DNA of 64,000 bases from Canna indica (Eukaryota > Streptophyta > Magnoliopsida > Zingiberales > Cannaceae). Made by a program: the position numbers and the translations under genes. The DNA is taken from assembly GCA_034359265.1 (NCBI GenBank), contig CP136891.1, forward strand, positions 59,868,001 through 59,932,000, given 5' to 3'. The notes beneath the pieces are model-generated. The model saw only the letters and a list, made by a program, of their open reading frames with translations, made no database searches and was not told where the DNA came from. Of the stretch, positions 34,013 through 46,945 are shown in pieces (position 1 is the first letter of the stretch; every line of letters starts with the position of its first letter).

Positions 34013-35090
34013 CATGCACAAGCGCAACAAATTGCTGAACATGAAGGCAACAATATAAGTTGTGCACAAAAAATAAATGGAAAAAAAATGCAAGTAGGAT
34101 GTATCGCTCAGGTTAGCATTCTTAGTCTCATCTTCTAAGCTATAATATCTAATAACTAATAATTAAAGGTATTTCTTCAAGAAATAAACCCCTATAATGT
34201 TCAGTCAACCAATATAATCTGACTGAAACTTCCATCCTGTTCAGTCAGTGTTGAAATGCATGGAAGAAAGAAACCCCTAATTAGCACCTAACCACCATAT
34301 CTGCACATTCACCAAGCATATAACATGGAAGCACAAAGACTGCAATATACTCAATATGTACTCCCTCACTGTCATTGCAATAATAAAACTATAATGTTAA
34401 AAAGATATTGAAATACTGCTGCGAAAGATTTGTTATCCATAATGTTCATTCTAACAGCATTACCCCTAAAAAGAACTTGTATTGTAGCACCTTATTTATG
34501 TTTTAATTTTACCAATACTGAGCTAAGTAGATTCATCTAATACTATAATGTTAAAAAAGAGATACAAATACAGCTACGAAAGATTTGCTATCCATAATGT
34601 TCATTCTAACAGCATTACTCCAACACACAAGATTGTTAAGATCAACACACACAAATCTGTATCTTGAAAAAAGTAGGCAGTTGTCTGCAGGACTAGAAGT
34701 TCTTCGCATAATTAAGTTACCACAGAATGTAATTCCAGAAAGGGTATGTGCTCAAGAAGTCATGCCATGGTTGATTGACCTCCTATGCAGAGAAATTGCT
34801 AAGCAAAACTTAATCTGAACTGACTTTGCAGGGTAACCACAGGCTAGGTAAACATGTAATATAGATGTTATATATATAATATATATAAATGTCTCTCTAT
34901 CTTGAATTTTCTCTCCAATCTAAAAAATATAAAATAATCTAAATGGATCGAGTTACATTAAATGTAATAATTGTATAAATATAAAATTAAATATATTTAA
35001 TAACATTGCTTATAAGAAATTGGATCCCTATCAAGAAAAAAATCATCACATTCATGATGCCAAACATAATTTACAACTAGGTCAAATGGG
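34013..35090. other. no gene recognised; one direct repeat
   Basis: AT-rich DNA. About 75 bp ending TCCATAATGTTCATTCTAAC occurs at 34390-34463 and again at 34548-34620. A frame at 34585-34818 contains SAGLEVLRIIKLPQNVIPER but I cannot assign it. Confidence 0.4.
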
Positions 35091-35521
35091 GGCCTCACAA
35101 AATACAAAATAATGTCGCGGATCCACCATCGGGAGGGAATAGGATGCTGAGGTCAGGAGGAGGAGCGGATGAAGCAAAGACAAGGAGGTCGAGTGAGCGT
35201 CGGCGACTGGGGAGGGAGGGAACAGGGAAGAGGGGAGGTGCAAGGGTGGAGAGCTTGGGAAGGTTGAGGGAGGTGGCAGGCGGCGAGAGGGAGCAGAGTG
35301 GCACCGAAGCTTGGGAAGGGTAGGCAAAGGTGTCGGGGTTTGGAGGTGGCGTGCAGGTGCAGGAGAAAGATGGCAGGTGCGGGAAAAAGGATCGGGAAAA
35401 GAATCGGGAGAAGACGATGATCGGGGAGATGGAAGTAGCGAAAAAAACAACCAAAAAAACAATCAGTGCCGGTTAAGGGCGTTGGATATATTCCACCTTA
35501 GTCCTTGCTTTTCCTGTAGTG
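35091..35521 (+). repeat. right end of a CACTA-type element
   Basis: The terminus CTTTTCCTGTAGTG is the inverse of CACTACAGGAAAAG. Inside it is G/A-rich DNA encoding, on the minus strand, a Ser/Pro-rich frame of about 120 codons with a hydrophobic start (MFFWLFFSLLPSPRS), possibly a captured first exon or chance. No partner end with CACTACAGG is in the window. Confidence 0.5.
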
Positions 35522-35719
35522 CTCTCTTAAGAAATTAACTTAAGTTGATTTTTAGGCTCAACCAAGTCGCGTACAATTTGACTCCCAAACCTGACTCAAA
35601 CCCAACACCCAAGAATACCCTAAATTAAATAAATTCCTTGAACACAATGGCCATACCTCTAATCACACCCTATGGCTATTCACTTGGTCCGCTCCGAGGC
35701 ACAACCCAACTCTCTCGCT

Positions 35720-37770
35720 TAAACCAAAATTAAATAAATTTAGTGTGGATATTTCACCTATTGGTTGAAAACTAAAAGATCGACAATTAGCCTAAGATTT
35801 AAAACTGCAAGATCACTTAGGGCTTGTTATATGCGACGTAGGTCTCCGAAGATACCAAAATCAAAAAATCAAAAATCATTATTAAAATGTGTTAAGAGCA
35901 GGGTAAATCAACCAATTCAATTATGTATCATAATTCTAACTTTAAAAAAACATTTAGATTGAAAGGAATATATCAAAGTACTTTTGATGCAAACTTTACC
36001 TAACTAGACATCAAGATAATTTGAAGTTGCAACCATATTGAGATTCTTCGTTCAAAACATTGGTCAACTTTAATAAGTCACCTTTCCGTCATCCTTGTGT
36101 GGTAGTTCCCCTATAATATAAGATGAGAATTTTGGTACCCAAATATCTTTGGGTCCGTGGGGGTTAATGGGCTTAGGTACCCAAAGTGTCTTTCACAACA
36201 CTTGGGTCCATCTTAAAGGCATAATCATATATAGCATGCCCAAATATGCCACAACAAAAGCAATATCCTTTAAATTTCTTCTTTTCATTATTCTTGACAT
36301 GAGGTTTAACATTAGAATGCTTAATATGAGAGGCATGATTTGAGTGAGCATTCTTGAATGAAACATTTTTGTTCCTAGTATTATTAAAAGAATATATGTT
36401 TTTAAAATTATTTACTTACTTGCTTAAATTCAAAACCTCATTTTTCAAAACATCCATGGAGTTATGCAAAGCACGTAATTGAGATTTCAACAAGAAATTA
36501 TAAGTGGAATGGCCTACACTAAAGGGAGGATGAACAGTGTGTTTGCTAAAAACATAACCTAAATATAGTTTTAATCCAATCTTGATTACTTAGGTTAATT
36601 CTCAATTAAACTAGCTGAAAAAGTGAAAAAACGATAAATGAATCAATTAAACACAAGTAACAACACAAGCACAATGGAAATACAAACAAAGAGATTTATA
36701 GTAGATCGGTCCCAATGCCTACTCCACTACCTAAGCACCCCCGTTTAGGATTTTCAAACTTAAACTTTACTAGATTATTAATGTTTCCCTTACAATGGGG
36801 ACCTTTTATCCAAAAAGTCACCGCTCTCACACCGAATGTACTTCCACACCTAGAAGTATCCGCCTTCCTACCAAGAACACTCTTCCACCTCAAACTCTAA
36901 AGGACAATAATCACTAATCCTAGTAAATCAAACTACACCAGTGGACTTATGCCCCAAGCATCAAGGCTACCACTCAATCAAACAAACTAGCAACCTAGGT
37001 TTATACAACTTGAAATACAAAGAATCAACCTCAAAAATACTCAAGTAATTTGATCAATAAGCCAAAAAAAGTATACTTAGCTCCAATACCAAATCCGTAG
37101 TCCTCTTGATGCCTTAAGAAGATGAATCTTGAAGTTTCAAAGGCAAGATCAAGGTGTAAGCATAGAAACTACGGTTTGTAATGAAATGGCTCGAGAAAGC
37201 TTGGAAATAATATCTTTAAATGGATCGATGAAGTGTTGGACATGTAGGGAAGGCATTCTTGAGAGTATTTATAAAGATCCCAAGGGTAGGGGCACAAAAA
37301 GAGTCATTCAATAGATCTAAAAAGATCTGTTGGCAGTTTTGGTCAATCGCGGGTCGACTCTCGATCGATCGAGGGTCAGTCGACAGTCGACCAAAAACAT
37401 ACTGACAATTTCAGCTAGTTTTGGTTGATCTTGGGCTGATCCAGTGCTGCTGTTGAGATTTGGCCGAAATTGCAAATTTCAGCCTTTTTAGCATTTTATG
37501 GTTTTTGGTGTCAGTTACAGATTTGGGTGGTTTCTTTTGCATCGTAATGAGGATTTTACAAGTATTCTAGACTCCCTAAACCTAAACTCTATCTTCTCGA
37601 TGATGAAATCCGAGCATTGATGACCATCCTTCCTATTTCTCTACTTTCTTCGATTTTTCCGATCGCGGACGTTACAAGCAAATTGATATGGAACCTGAAA
37701 ATATTTCTTGCTCAAATATTAGTTCCATGTCTGCTATCATCAAAACCAAGATTAAGACCAAGTGTTAGTG
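35720..37770 (-). mobile_element. gag-only copia family, inverted and internally deleted copy
   Basis: On the minus strand, 37770 to about 36510 is an LTR matching 28889-30474 (shared GATCTTAATC...TTTTGATGATA start and CCTAAGTA...CATCCTCCCTTTAGTGTAGG end). The internal part lacks the primer site and gag N-terminus, and continues with gag C-terminal frame CFCCGIFGHAIYDYAFK, a better-kept zinc knuckle than in the plus copy. The block TTTTTGATTTTTTGATTTTGG near 35860 is shared with 32195. Confidence 0.75.
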
Positions 37771-39940
37771 TTTGATTTTTATGAGATTGGCCTTTTAAGA
37801 ACATTTGTTCCATCGACGTGCGACAGTGAAGAACTGGAGTTTGGTGGACCGTTGTGGTAGGATTCTTTATCAAATCCTTACTCTTAATTTGTTTAGGGTT
37901 GTTGATTTTGTCGGGATGATATCATGATCGAGTGTTCTTGTCAAGGTTTTGAATCAGATCTTTGCTAAAACTTTCTCTTGAAGTTTTTTGTATTTTTTAG
38001 AATTTTTCTGTTGAAATTTCTTGGAATTTATGATCTAGATCTTAGCCATTGACCAACAACATCTATTGAAGGTCCGGTTCGGCGTTGTTGGTGCGGTAGC
38101 GCCGAGGTGGGGTGGAACCACGTGGTGACACCACCTAGGCGGCAGTGCTGCTCACGCAGTGGCCTTGACTGTCGTTGTTAGGCACGGCTGAGGTGGTGCA
38201 GCCTCGCTAGGCGATGACTAGCCCTACGAGGGCTCGATTAGGCGGCACCCGATGAGACAGCGCCCGGAGAGGCACCGCCACTTCAAGTGCGGGACACGGG
38301 TGCAGTCAAGGGCAGTCACGCCTCTGCCTTTTGGTGTCGCACTATGTGCGGTGGGCGGCGAAGGGTGGTGGCAGTGTGTTGGCGGTGGTTGGCGATGGCT
38401 CCAGTGTTAGTTCCAACCGATCAAATTTGGTGGCAGCGACCGTAGGGTAGGAGGTGAACCTGTTGCAAACCCTAGGTAGGATAAGGAAGAAAGAGTTTAT
38501 AGGAATGTAACAGTGTTACATTCATTATAACATTGTTATGTAGCTGTATGTTATGGCTGTTATGTTATATTGATATGTAGTAGTGTTGTGCATAAGAGTG
38601 TTATGATAGACTTTAAGTGATGTGATGATATATGGAAGTGTAATGGTGTTATTTAGTTTATATTGGCTTTTATAATTTGGTGGCACAATTATTGGTTTGA
38701 AACAGTCCTATTGTTTATTTATTTATGTATTTTAAATGGGTATTTTGGTATTTTCCTGTAGAATTATGTTGAGGGTCTTACAATTTTCAAATTTATACAT
38801 ATCTTATATGAATCTTTACCTAAATGGTGCTTCAAATTTATTGGTGATGCATGTGTTCCCCAAAAGATGATCAAATTTCGAAATAGTACTAGGTGGACCG
38901 CCTCATTTTGTCTATCAAACCTTAAATAATATTTTAAGTATTTTTTATGATAGTACAGTTGAGTATGATTTTAAAGGTGGTTGATTCTTGTTGACTCTCG
39001 TTAATTCTCTTCCCGACACATGTGTGATTACTCTAAACTGGAGTGTTTATCTTATTGTTCCTTATTGTTGATTTTGATATCTACTATCGTTGAAATTCTT
39101 GTTGCATGTTGCATATATATGATATTCATGGTATGTTGCATGAATTGCATCTACAAAGATTATGATGATTAGGAAGTATATGTAGTTGTTAATGAGTTGC
39201 ATAATGCTAGATTCAGATCTTTATTTGGTTGCATTATTGATGTAGTTGTTGTTCATATACATCATCTATGTTGAATATCATGTTGATAGCATTTTATATA
39301 TGTTGCTTATATAGTTGAGGTTTATATTGACATGTTGTATTATGATTAACTATTGGCCAGAGGTCCGGACACTATTTATTATTTGCCCGAGGTGTTGGGC
39401 AAGTGACACCGGTAATTACCAAATATTCACTACTCTCGATGTGCGAGAGGGCGGGGGAAACCCAACTGTCCACTACGGTCTTGATTGGTATAAGTTGCAT
39501 TATATGATAAGTGAACATATGTCTTATTATTTTTGGCATGTTGCATTTTATTGGAAAGTCGTATCTTCTTACATTTGGTTTAACGTCACAGTATGATTAA
39601 TTACCTTTCTTGTTGATATATTGATACTCCTACTTAGTTTTCCGCTGACGTTGTTGTTTTTACCTCAAATTTGTAAGTATGTCGGTAGTTGGAGTTGGGT
39701 AGCTAGAGTCCCGGAGGAGGAGACGCGTCTGCTACTTGTTTCTCCTTATTTATCTTAGTTGATTGTTGAACTATAGGTTGATATCAGTTGTTACCTTGTA
39801 GTCTTGGTTCAAAAGCTTAAAGTTGACTTTGTTGACATTTATTTCTATTTACCGTAATGTCAAATGTTGGTTGGGTTGTTGATTGCGCTTCTCCTAGGCG
39901 GTGTCCCTTATCTAGGGATGGACCTAGGCAGGGCGTAACA
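37771..39940 (+). repeat. 5' LTR of gag-only gypsy element (left edge uncertain)
   Basis: Ends GGCAGGGCGTAACA. The block 38150-39520 matches 41550-42940 of the right LTR (shared GCAGTCAAGGGCAG and GGGGGAAACCCAACTGTCCA). The part before 38150 has no counterpart in the right LTR, so the start is a guess. Confidence 0.65.
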
Positions 39941-39941
39941 A

Positions 39942-39956
39942 TTTGATGTCAAAGCA
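39942..39956 (+). other. primer-binding site, degenerate
   Basis: TTTGATGTCAAAGCA stands where TTTGGTATCAGAGCA is expected, two bases after the LTR end. Confidence 0.6.
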
Positions 39957-40091
39957 TAGTATCGTCCTCCTCCATAGGATTTAGGGTTGGGTGTTAAGGT
40001 CTAACGATGATAATTAACCTTTACTTTAAGTTGATTGTTAATTTGTTTGGATGCTTGATTGAAACCTCAGTTATTCCTTCTTTTATGAAGT

Positions 40092-41316
40092 ATGGAGGCT
40101 AGAGGTAACTCGGGTATGAGGACTGCCTTCAGAGGTGGACGATGGGGCTAAGGTCGAGGCAGCAGGCAAACTTCGACGACTCAGCGGGTCAACCCAGTTC
40201 AGGCCAGAGTTGAGACAGATTTAGCGGATGATGTTCCGTTAGCTCATTTCCAACACAGTGCACACTCTAGTCGTAGGGTCGGCCAGAGTAGCACTCAGGG
40301 CGGTCGAGTGGAAGGACAAATCGATCAGACAGAGCCACAGCCCGAGTCTGATCCAGCACACAGTGATGATGTGTCTTATGATCTTTCTTCTGAGGAGCCT
40401 TCGAAGGGTATGCCAATGCATCTGTAGCCTGTAGCTAGTATGATCCTGAGCATACCAAGTCTCGTGAGAGGTGGAAGATGGGTCAACTGGACCAGTTTCT
40501 ACTAGGGAGAGGCGAGTTCAATAGTTTTGCTGGGGCCACCAACCCTACGATGGCCAGGTTGTGCGTTCGCGAGGTGGATTGGGCTTTTGATGTCATGGGT
40601 TGTCTTGAGGAGGAGCGGGTCGGCCTAGCGACCTGCTGGCTCACTAGAGAGGCTCTGAATTGGTGGGAGGTGCAGCGGAGGATGATGCGTGGAGAGCTCA
40701 TCACCTGGGATAGGTTCCATAAGGTATTCTTCAAGAAGTACTACCTAGCCACTTATGCCCGCCAGAAGATGTGAGTGGTGGAGTATGCTGCTGAGTTTGA
40801 CGTGCTCGTGAAGTTCATTCTAGACTTGGTTTCCACGAATAGCAGGCGGGCAGAGTTCTTCTTCGGTGAACCGAATAACTCCATTAAGGGGTTGATGGCC
40901 GGCGAGGATCTGGAGATGTATGACAGAGTTCTGAGGTGGGCACTGCGAGTAGAGGCAACTCATGCGAAGATGTACCCGGATGGTGAGCAGGCTACAGTTA
41001 GTCGGGCGGTCCAAACTCAGGAGTAGATGAGTGGAGGTTACGATGAACAGGTAGAGTAGTTCTACCCACTATACAATGAGGGTGGCAGCAAGGATGATAT
41101 CTAGATTACTCAGCCTCAACAGAAGAGAGCGAGGATGACATCGACTCAGCCACAGGGATCATTTATGCAGGGGGACTAGTCGAGCAGAGACTGGTTGCAT
41201 TTCTTCAAGTGTGGGGATGCATTTCACTTAGCGAGAGATTGCTCGCATGATTAGAGTGTTTGCTACAAGTGCAAGCAGCCGGGACACATTAGGAGAGAGT
41301 GCATGGTCAGAATCTA
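40092..41316 (+). pseudogene. gypsy gag with two zinc knuckles, broken
   Basis: ATG at 40092 opens MEARGNSGMRTAFRGGRW, then a TAA. The gag domain is at 40478-40774 (MARLCVREVDWAFDVMGCLE, LNWWEVQRRMMRGELITWDR, FHKVFFKKYYL), followed by a TGA and VVEYAAEFDVLVKF. Two knuckles close the protein: FFKCGDAFHLARDC, lacking its first cysteine, and an intact CYKCKQPGHIRREC. Frame changes and stops make it inactive. It is followed by only about 180 bp before the right LTR. Confidence 0.85.
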
Positions 41317-41499
41317 GCCAAGAGATCAGAGTTCCCAGCAGCAGCGTCGGAGGGGCTCACACCAGAGTGCACCACACTCAACCAGAGCATTTTCATTGAC
41401 CCAGGAGGAGACCCAGAGATATGTTCGTGTTGACCAGCACAATTTTCTTGAGACAGGTACTCGAATTTGAGGGACCAAATTCCTGTAGGTGGAGAGGAT

Positions 41500-42957
41500 T
41501 GTTAAGACCTGAAATTTAATAAATAAATAATTTATGTCGATCGGGATTATTAAGCACTGCCCTTGACAATGAAGGTGGTGCGACCTCACTAGGCCGCGAC
41601 TGGCCCTGTGAGGGCTTGGTTAGGCAGTGCCCGGTGAGGCACTGCCACTTCACATGCAGGACACGACTGCAGTCAAGGGCAGCCGCATCTCTACCTTTTG
41701 GTGTTGCATGCTATGTGGTGGGTAACAGAGGGTGGTGGCGATGTGTCACCGGTGGCCGGCGATGGCTCCAGTGCGAGCTCCAACCCGTAAAATCTGGTGG
41801 AGGCGGCTGCAGGGTAGGAGGTGAACATGTTGCAAATCCTAGGTAGGATGAGGAAGAACGAGTTTATAGGAATGTAACAGTGATACATTCATTGTAACAC
41901 TATTATGTAGTTGTATGGTTGTTATGTTATATTGATATGTAGCAGTGTTATCTTGTGCATAACAATGTTATGATAGACTTTAAATGAGGTGATGTTATAT
42001 GGAAGCGTATTGGTGTTATTTAGTTTATATCATCTTTTATAACTTGATGGCAGTGTTATAGGTTTGAAACAGTCCTGCTATTTATTTATTTAAGTATTTT
42101 AAATGGGTATTTTGTTATTTCCTTTTAGAATTATGTTAAGGGTCTTGTGATTTTCGGATCTGTACATATCTTATATGAATATTACCTAAATGGTGCTTTG
42201 GATTTATTGGTGATGCGTGTTTCTCCAAAAGATGATTGAATTTTGAAACAGTACTAGGTGGACTGCCTCGATTTTTCTTGTCGAGCCTTAAATAATAAAA
42301 AAAGTATTTTATTACGATAGTACAATTGGGTATGGTTTTAAAGGTGGTTGATTTTTATTGACTCTCGTTGATTCTCATCCCAACACGTCTGATTACCCTA
42401 AACTGAGGTGTTTATCTTATAGTTCCTTACTTTTGATTTCGATATCTAGTATCGTTGAAATTCTTGTTGCATGTTGTTGACTCATATACATGATATTCAT
42501 GGTATGTTGCATGAATTGCATATATAGAGATTATGATGATTAGGAAGTACGTGTAGTTGATAATGAGTTGCATAACGCTTGATTCATATCTTTATTTGGT
42601 TGCATTATTGATATAGTTGTTGTTCGTATACATCATCTATTTTGAATATCATGTTGATAGCATTTTATACATGTTGCTTCTTTAGTTGTGAGGTTTATAT
42701 TAACATGTTCCATTATGATCTACTATTGAGTGGATCCCGGACAATATTTAGTATTTGCTCAAGATGTTAGGCAAGTGATAATGGTGATCACCAAATATTC
42801 ACACGAGGTGCGTGTGCAGTGTTGCGTTGTTAGACCTCCTGCTTGAGCGGGCTTGAGGTGCGAGAGTGTGGGGGAAACCCAACTGTCCACTACACTCTTG
42901 ATTGGTATAAGTTGCATTAGATGATAGGTGAACATATGGACCAAGGCGGGGCGTAAA
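41500..42957 (+). repeat. 3' LTR of gag-only gypsy element, internally deleted
   Basis: Begins TGTTAAGACCTG after a purine tract GGTGGAGAGG and ends GGGGCGTAAAA. Compared with the left LTR it lacks about 400 bp just before the end: GAACATATG joins GACCAAGGCGGGG directly. Confidence 0.75.
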
Positions 42958-43704
42958 ACCATATCTATATGCTTTTTTTTCCTATATTTTCTTTTAACCT
43001 ATATTTTTCTCTCCCTTTTGACATCAATCAAAAAGGACAAAAAAAGTCAACCTAAAGTCGAAGTTGAGACTCGAAAACATTTTTCATGAAAATATGTAGA
43101 TCTCAACCTAAGGGATAAAAATAACACATCAATACATGATATCAAAGGATTTTATGTCTAGCCAATAGTCATGTATCAAGTTCAAGTAATGACATTTTCA
43201 AGTATCGGTGAACATATTAAAAATCATTTTAGAAATATTTTTTTGAGAGTCATAATGAGAATGATACCAAAAACAGGATTCTAATATCATACTTGAAGTC
43301 TCATTCGAAAATTTTGACTAGAATGCAAAGTATCGGGGAATTGAATTCGTGATAGAAACAAAACTTTGGATTTCTGAAAATGAACTTCAAAAATGTATGA
43401 TAAATCGTAATATTCATGAAAACTTCTGAGACTTTTACTAAAGAAACTATAATTTTTAATGAAAAAAATAATTTTTCTATATTTTTCTAAAAATAAGTGA
43501 ACATTATGATATTTTCAATGGCATTTTCGTACATGTCAGTTATTTTTCATGACATTTTCAGATTTCATTCAAACTTTCATGACACCAATATATGATCATT
43601 TAAACCATGTATATCAAGTTTGATATGAAAATAATATCATTTGGTCAAAATTTCAAATTAGCATGATTTCATTCAAAATAGGCAAGTTGTCATGAATTTT
43701 TACA
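42958..43704. other. no gene recognised
   Basis: AT-rich DNA with TTTTTCATGA and CATTTTC repeats. CCTTTTGACATCAATCAAAA resembles retrotransposon LTR sequence, but no boundary can be set. Confidence 0.35.
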
Positions 43705-43714
43705 ACTAGATATG

Positions 43715-44115
43715 TTATAATCACCGATGGCCATCACCCACGGCCGCCCAGGCCGTTGGAATGACCTACGATGTTCCTACAGCCACTGCGGCAATTGTAA
43801 ATGTTATCTGCAACGGCTTTCTTATGACCACTACGGTCGTTACTTACAAGTCGGTGACGCGCAAATGAAATAAGTTATCGGCAACAGCTTAGCGAGCGCC
43901 ACTTTAGCCATAGGTGATGTTATTATTACATTAGCAATGGCTTACGTACAACTTGTTTATCCGTCGTCCGTTAGTCGATGGCATGCTCACGACGCAAAAA
44001 TAAAACACTTATCACCAACAGCTTAGCGGGAGCCACGTCGGCCATTGGTGATGATATTAATTATCTACAACGGTTTACCAACGGACAAGTGAGTTGTTGG
44101 TGATAGATATATTTA
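43715..44115 (+). repeat. left subterminal repeats of CACTA element
   Basis: Units such as TCACCGATGGCCATCACCC, TTATCTGCAACGGC, TTATCGGCAACAGC and TTATCACCAACAGC recur about eight times. Confidence 0.65.
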
Positions 44116-44819
44116 ACTTTGCGATCATGCCCGTCCATTTCTTCTCTGTCGGCGTTGTTGACGCGGACTCGATCTGTCGCTGCTCGCCGACGCTGCGCTC
44201 GTTGACTCCTGCCGCACCTCCAAGTAAATCAACTCTCCTCTGATCCTACCCTCTAGGTTTCTTCTCCGACATGGGACACTAGACTCCGGTGCCGAAATAG
44301 TGTGCTAACAATGGCCTATTCTTTTAATTAGGGTTTAACCAAACCCTAATTTATTTAATTTTTTTTATTTCTGTTAATTATTTTTGATAATTGATGTTAG
44401 TGTTAATTAGTGTTAATTATTTCTATTAATTAGTGTTAGTGTTAATGTTAATCTATTTATTCAGTTTAATTTCTTGTTAATGTTAATTATGGTATAAATA
44501 TTAATGTTAGTATTATTTAGTGTTAATTCAATTATTGTTAGTCTAATTAATACTCGAGCCGATAAAATTAAACCATTGTGGACACTATCGCCGACGTTGG
44601 GGTCGAAACATAAGGACTCCCGTCGACGTTCACTGTGTACTCACGCCAATGTGGACTCGCGATGACATCCACAAACTTAGAAAATAATCAGACCCCTAAT
44701 AGATGAGTTATTTTGGGCCCTAAGGGTCCACGAAAAAAAATTGATGTGTTTCTCACACCCCTAATAGATGAATTGAAAACTTTTTGGCTGAGGAAGCTAT
44801 CCTATGATTGTCATCGAAA

Positions 44820-46873
44820 GCAAAACTTCACTTTATAAGTTGTGGTCTTGTGGACAATCAATGGTTTCCCGACCTACCATATGTTGTCTGGTTTGAGCAC
44901 GCACGGCCGACTCTCTTGTTCGTATTATATGGAACACTCTAAATCATTCAGTCTTCAAAATAGGCGAAAATCTCATTCTTTGATTGTCATCATCGATTCG
45001 TATCGGCTAACCATCAGCATCGAATGAATTGTAATAAATTTAAGTACAAAGAGATGAGCCACCACCGATGTTGTTTGGTGAATAGATGTTAGCATGTGTT
45101 TCATTGCTTCCAGATATTACTTTTGGTCGAAATGATAGAGTGTCGGGCTTTGGTCAAACACATAACTAGGTGAAAAAAATATCTTTTGGGAATTGCTGTA
45201 TTGGAGATCATTATTGATTTGACATAATTTGGACGTCATGCACATTGAGAAAAACATGTTTGATAATTTTTTAACACTTTGATGGATGTTTCCGAGAAAA
45301 CTAAAGATAATGTCAAGGCCTGACATGATCTGAAAAATACTTTATAAGAGGCTGGAGTTGGAGTTATAAGAGGTCAACGAACAATATCTGAAGTCGAAGG
45401 CCTCGTATATGTTAAATAAACAACAGACGAAAGATGTTTGTTAATGGATAAAAGAATTCAAATTACCCGATAGATATGTCTCAAACTTATCTTGATGTGT
45501 GAACGTCGATGATTGCAAAATATCAAGGATGAAGAGCCACGATTGTCATGTATTCATGCAGAGATTGCTTTTGATCGTATTATGAGATCTTTTATCTTAT
45601 AATATTTGGGGTCTGTTGACTGAATTAAGTATATTTTTTAGAAATATTTCTGCAAATGTCCTTCCTCAAAGATATGTCAGCACTTAAAAAGTAATATTGT
45701 CGAAATTATATGCAAGTTGGATCAATTTTTTTCTCCTGCCTTTTTTGACTCGATAGAGCATCTACCGATACACTTCGCATACGAGGCACGAGTTGGTGGC
45801 CCCGTTCAATACCGATGGATGTACTTATTTGAAAGATACATGAATATTTGAAGAAAAAAGTAAAGAACACCACAGTTGTTGAAGGATCAATATCTAAATC
45901 ATATATCATCCGATAAATTTCAACATTATGCTCATTTTACTTTGAACCAACTGTGCGGTCAAGATTTGATCATCTTCCACATAACAACGATGGGAGAATT
46001 CGACATTTTTAAATATATACTATCACTCTGGTCATGCTTTTGGTTCTCGTCTGTCTCGACACTTAAGCGATGAGGAGTACCATTTGGCACAATTGTACAT
46101 ATTACTCAATTATCCAGAGATTGAACAACTTATTAAAATATTTGATATTGAGATGGTGCAAAAATACTCTATTCATAGCGATCAAGAATTGGAGAGATTA
46201 CGGTATCGTGATTTCCCTACTTGGATTTGGGCTTACAGCAAAGATCACAGAGCTGAAATGGATGAGAAAATATTTGAGTTTGTTAGTGGACCGTCGCGAC
46301 TAGTATCGTGCTATAGTGGATATTTTATTAATGGGTATAAACTTCACACGATTGAATATGTGTTTACGAAGAAGACTATGAATGTTGGGGTTTGTGTGAA
46401 ATAGACAATGTATGTTGAATGTGATATGGATTTTTATGGACTATTGGAACAAGTAATATAATTACACTACTTTAGCTTGAAATCAGTTATCATATTTAAA
46501 TGTCATTGGTTCGATACAACAGATAGGGGCATGAAAGTTCATCCAAAATACAAACTTATCGAGGTTTTTATAGAGCATATTGGCGTGTAGTCTGACTAAA
46601 GGTAGAGGAAGAATTGATCCGATAGCATGAGAAAATGAGCCGATACTTGATGTGATAGATGATTTCTATCAAGAAGAGGATCATCCCATAGTAGATCGTA
46701 TCAGTTCAATACTCGAGCATGCGGACACAAAGTTAATTCAATTAGAAGTTGAATATGTTGATGATGACGATCATGAAGTGGAGGAAGGTGGAGATGAAGA
46801 AGTAGAATTTCAAGAAGATGATGAAGATGAAGAAGAAGAGTTCGAATACTATTACTCGGATGATGAGGAATAA
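44820..46873 (+). pseudogene. CACTA TNP2 transposase relic
   Basis: TNP2 cuts the element out and rejoins it. Recognisable pieces in order: VLWTINGFPTYHMLSGLSTH and SYYMEHSKSFSLQ, then FDCHHRF after a frameshift (about 44842-45030); MKSHDCHVFMQRLLLIV (about 45525); PIHFAYEARVGGPVQYRWM and FERYMN, the DUF4218 part (about 45755-45850); SIHSDQELERLRYRDFPTW, FINGYKLHTIEYVF and FKCHWFDTTDRGMKVHPKY, the DUF4216-like end (46084-46540). After another shift an acidic tail rich in Asp and Glu closes at 46873. The N-terminal half with most catalytic residues is missing, and stops and shifts are many. Confidence 0.85.
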
Positions 46874-46945
46874 TTGTAAAGTATATCTTCTATTAAATCT
46901 ATCTCTACTATATATATAATCTAATTATATGCTTATTCAATAGCT

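Larger units (their letters stand above)
37771..42957 (+). mobile_element. gag-only Ty3/gypsy-type LTR element
   Basis: Two long direct repeats (left up to 39940, right 41500-42957) surround a 1.5-kb interior with a primer site and gag but no protease, reverse transcriptase or integrase. Such units match the described class of gag-only LTR elements (TR-GAG). The left LTR boundary is not fixed, and both LTRs have deletions relative to each other. No target duplication could be assigned. Confidence 0.75.

Noticed and set aside
35082..35462. A real secreted Ser/Pro-rich protein on the minus strand
   Set aside because: Two overlapping frames are open, which points to base composition; it runs into a transposon end.
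46652..46873. Independent acidic-tail gene
   Set aside because: The Asp/Glu-rich frame follows the TNP2 C-terminal region and fits as its tail after a frameshift.
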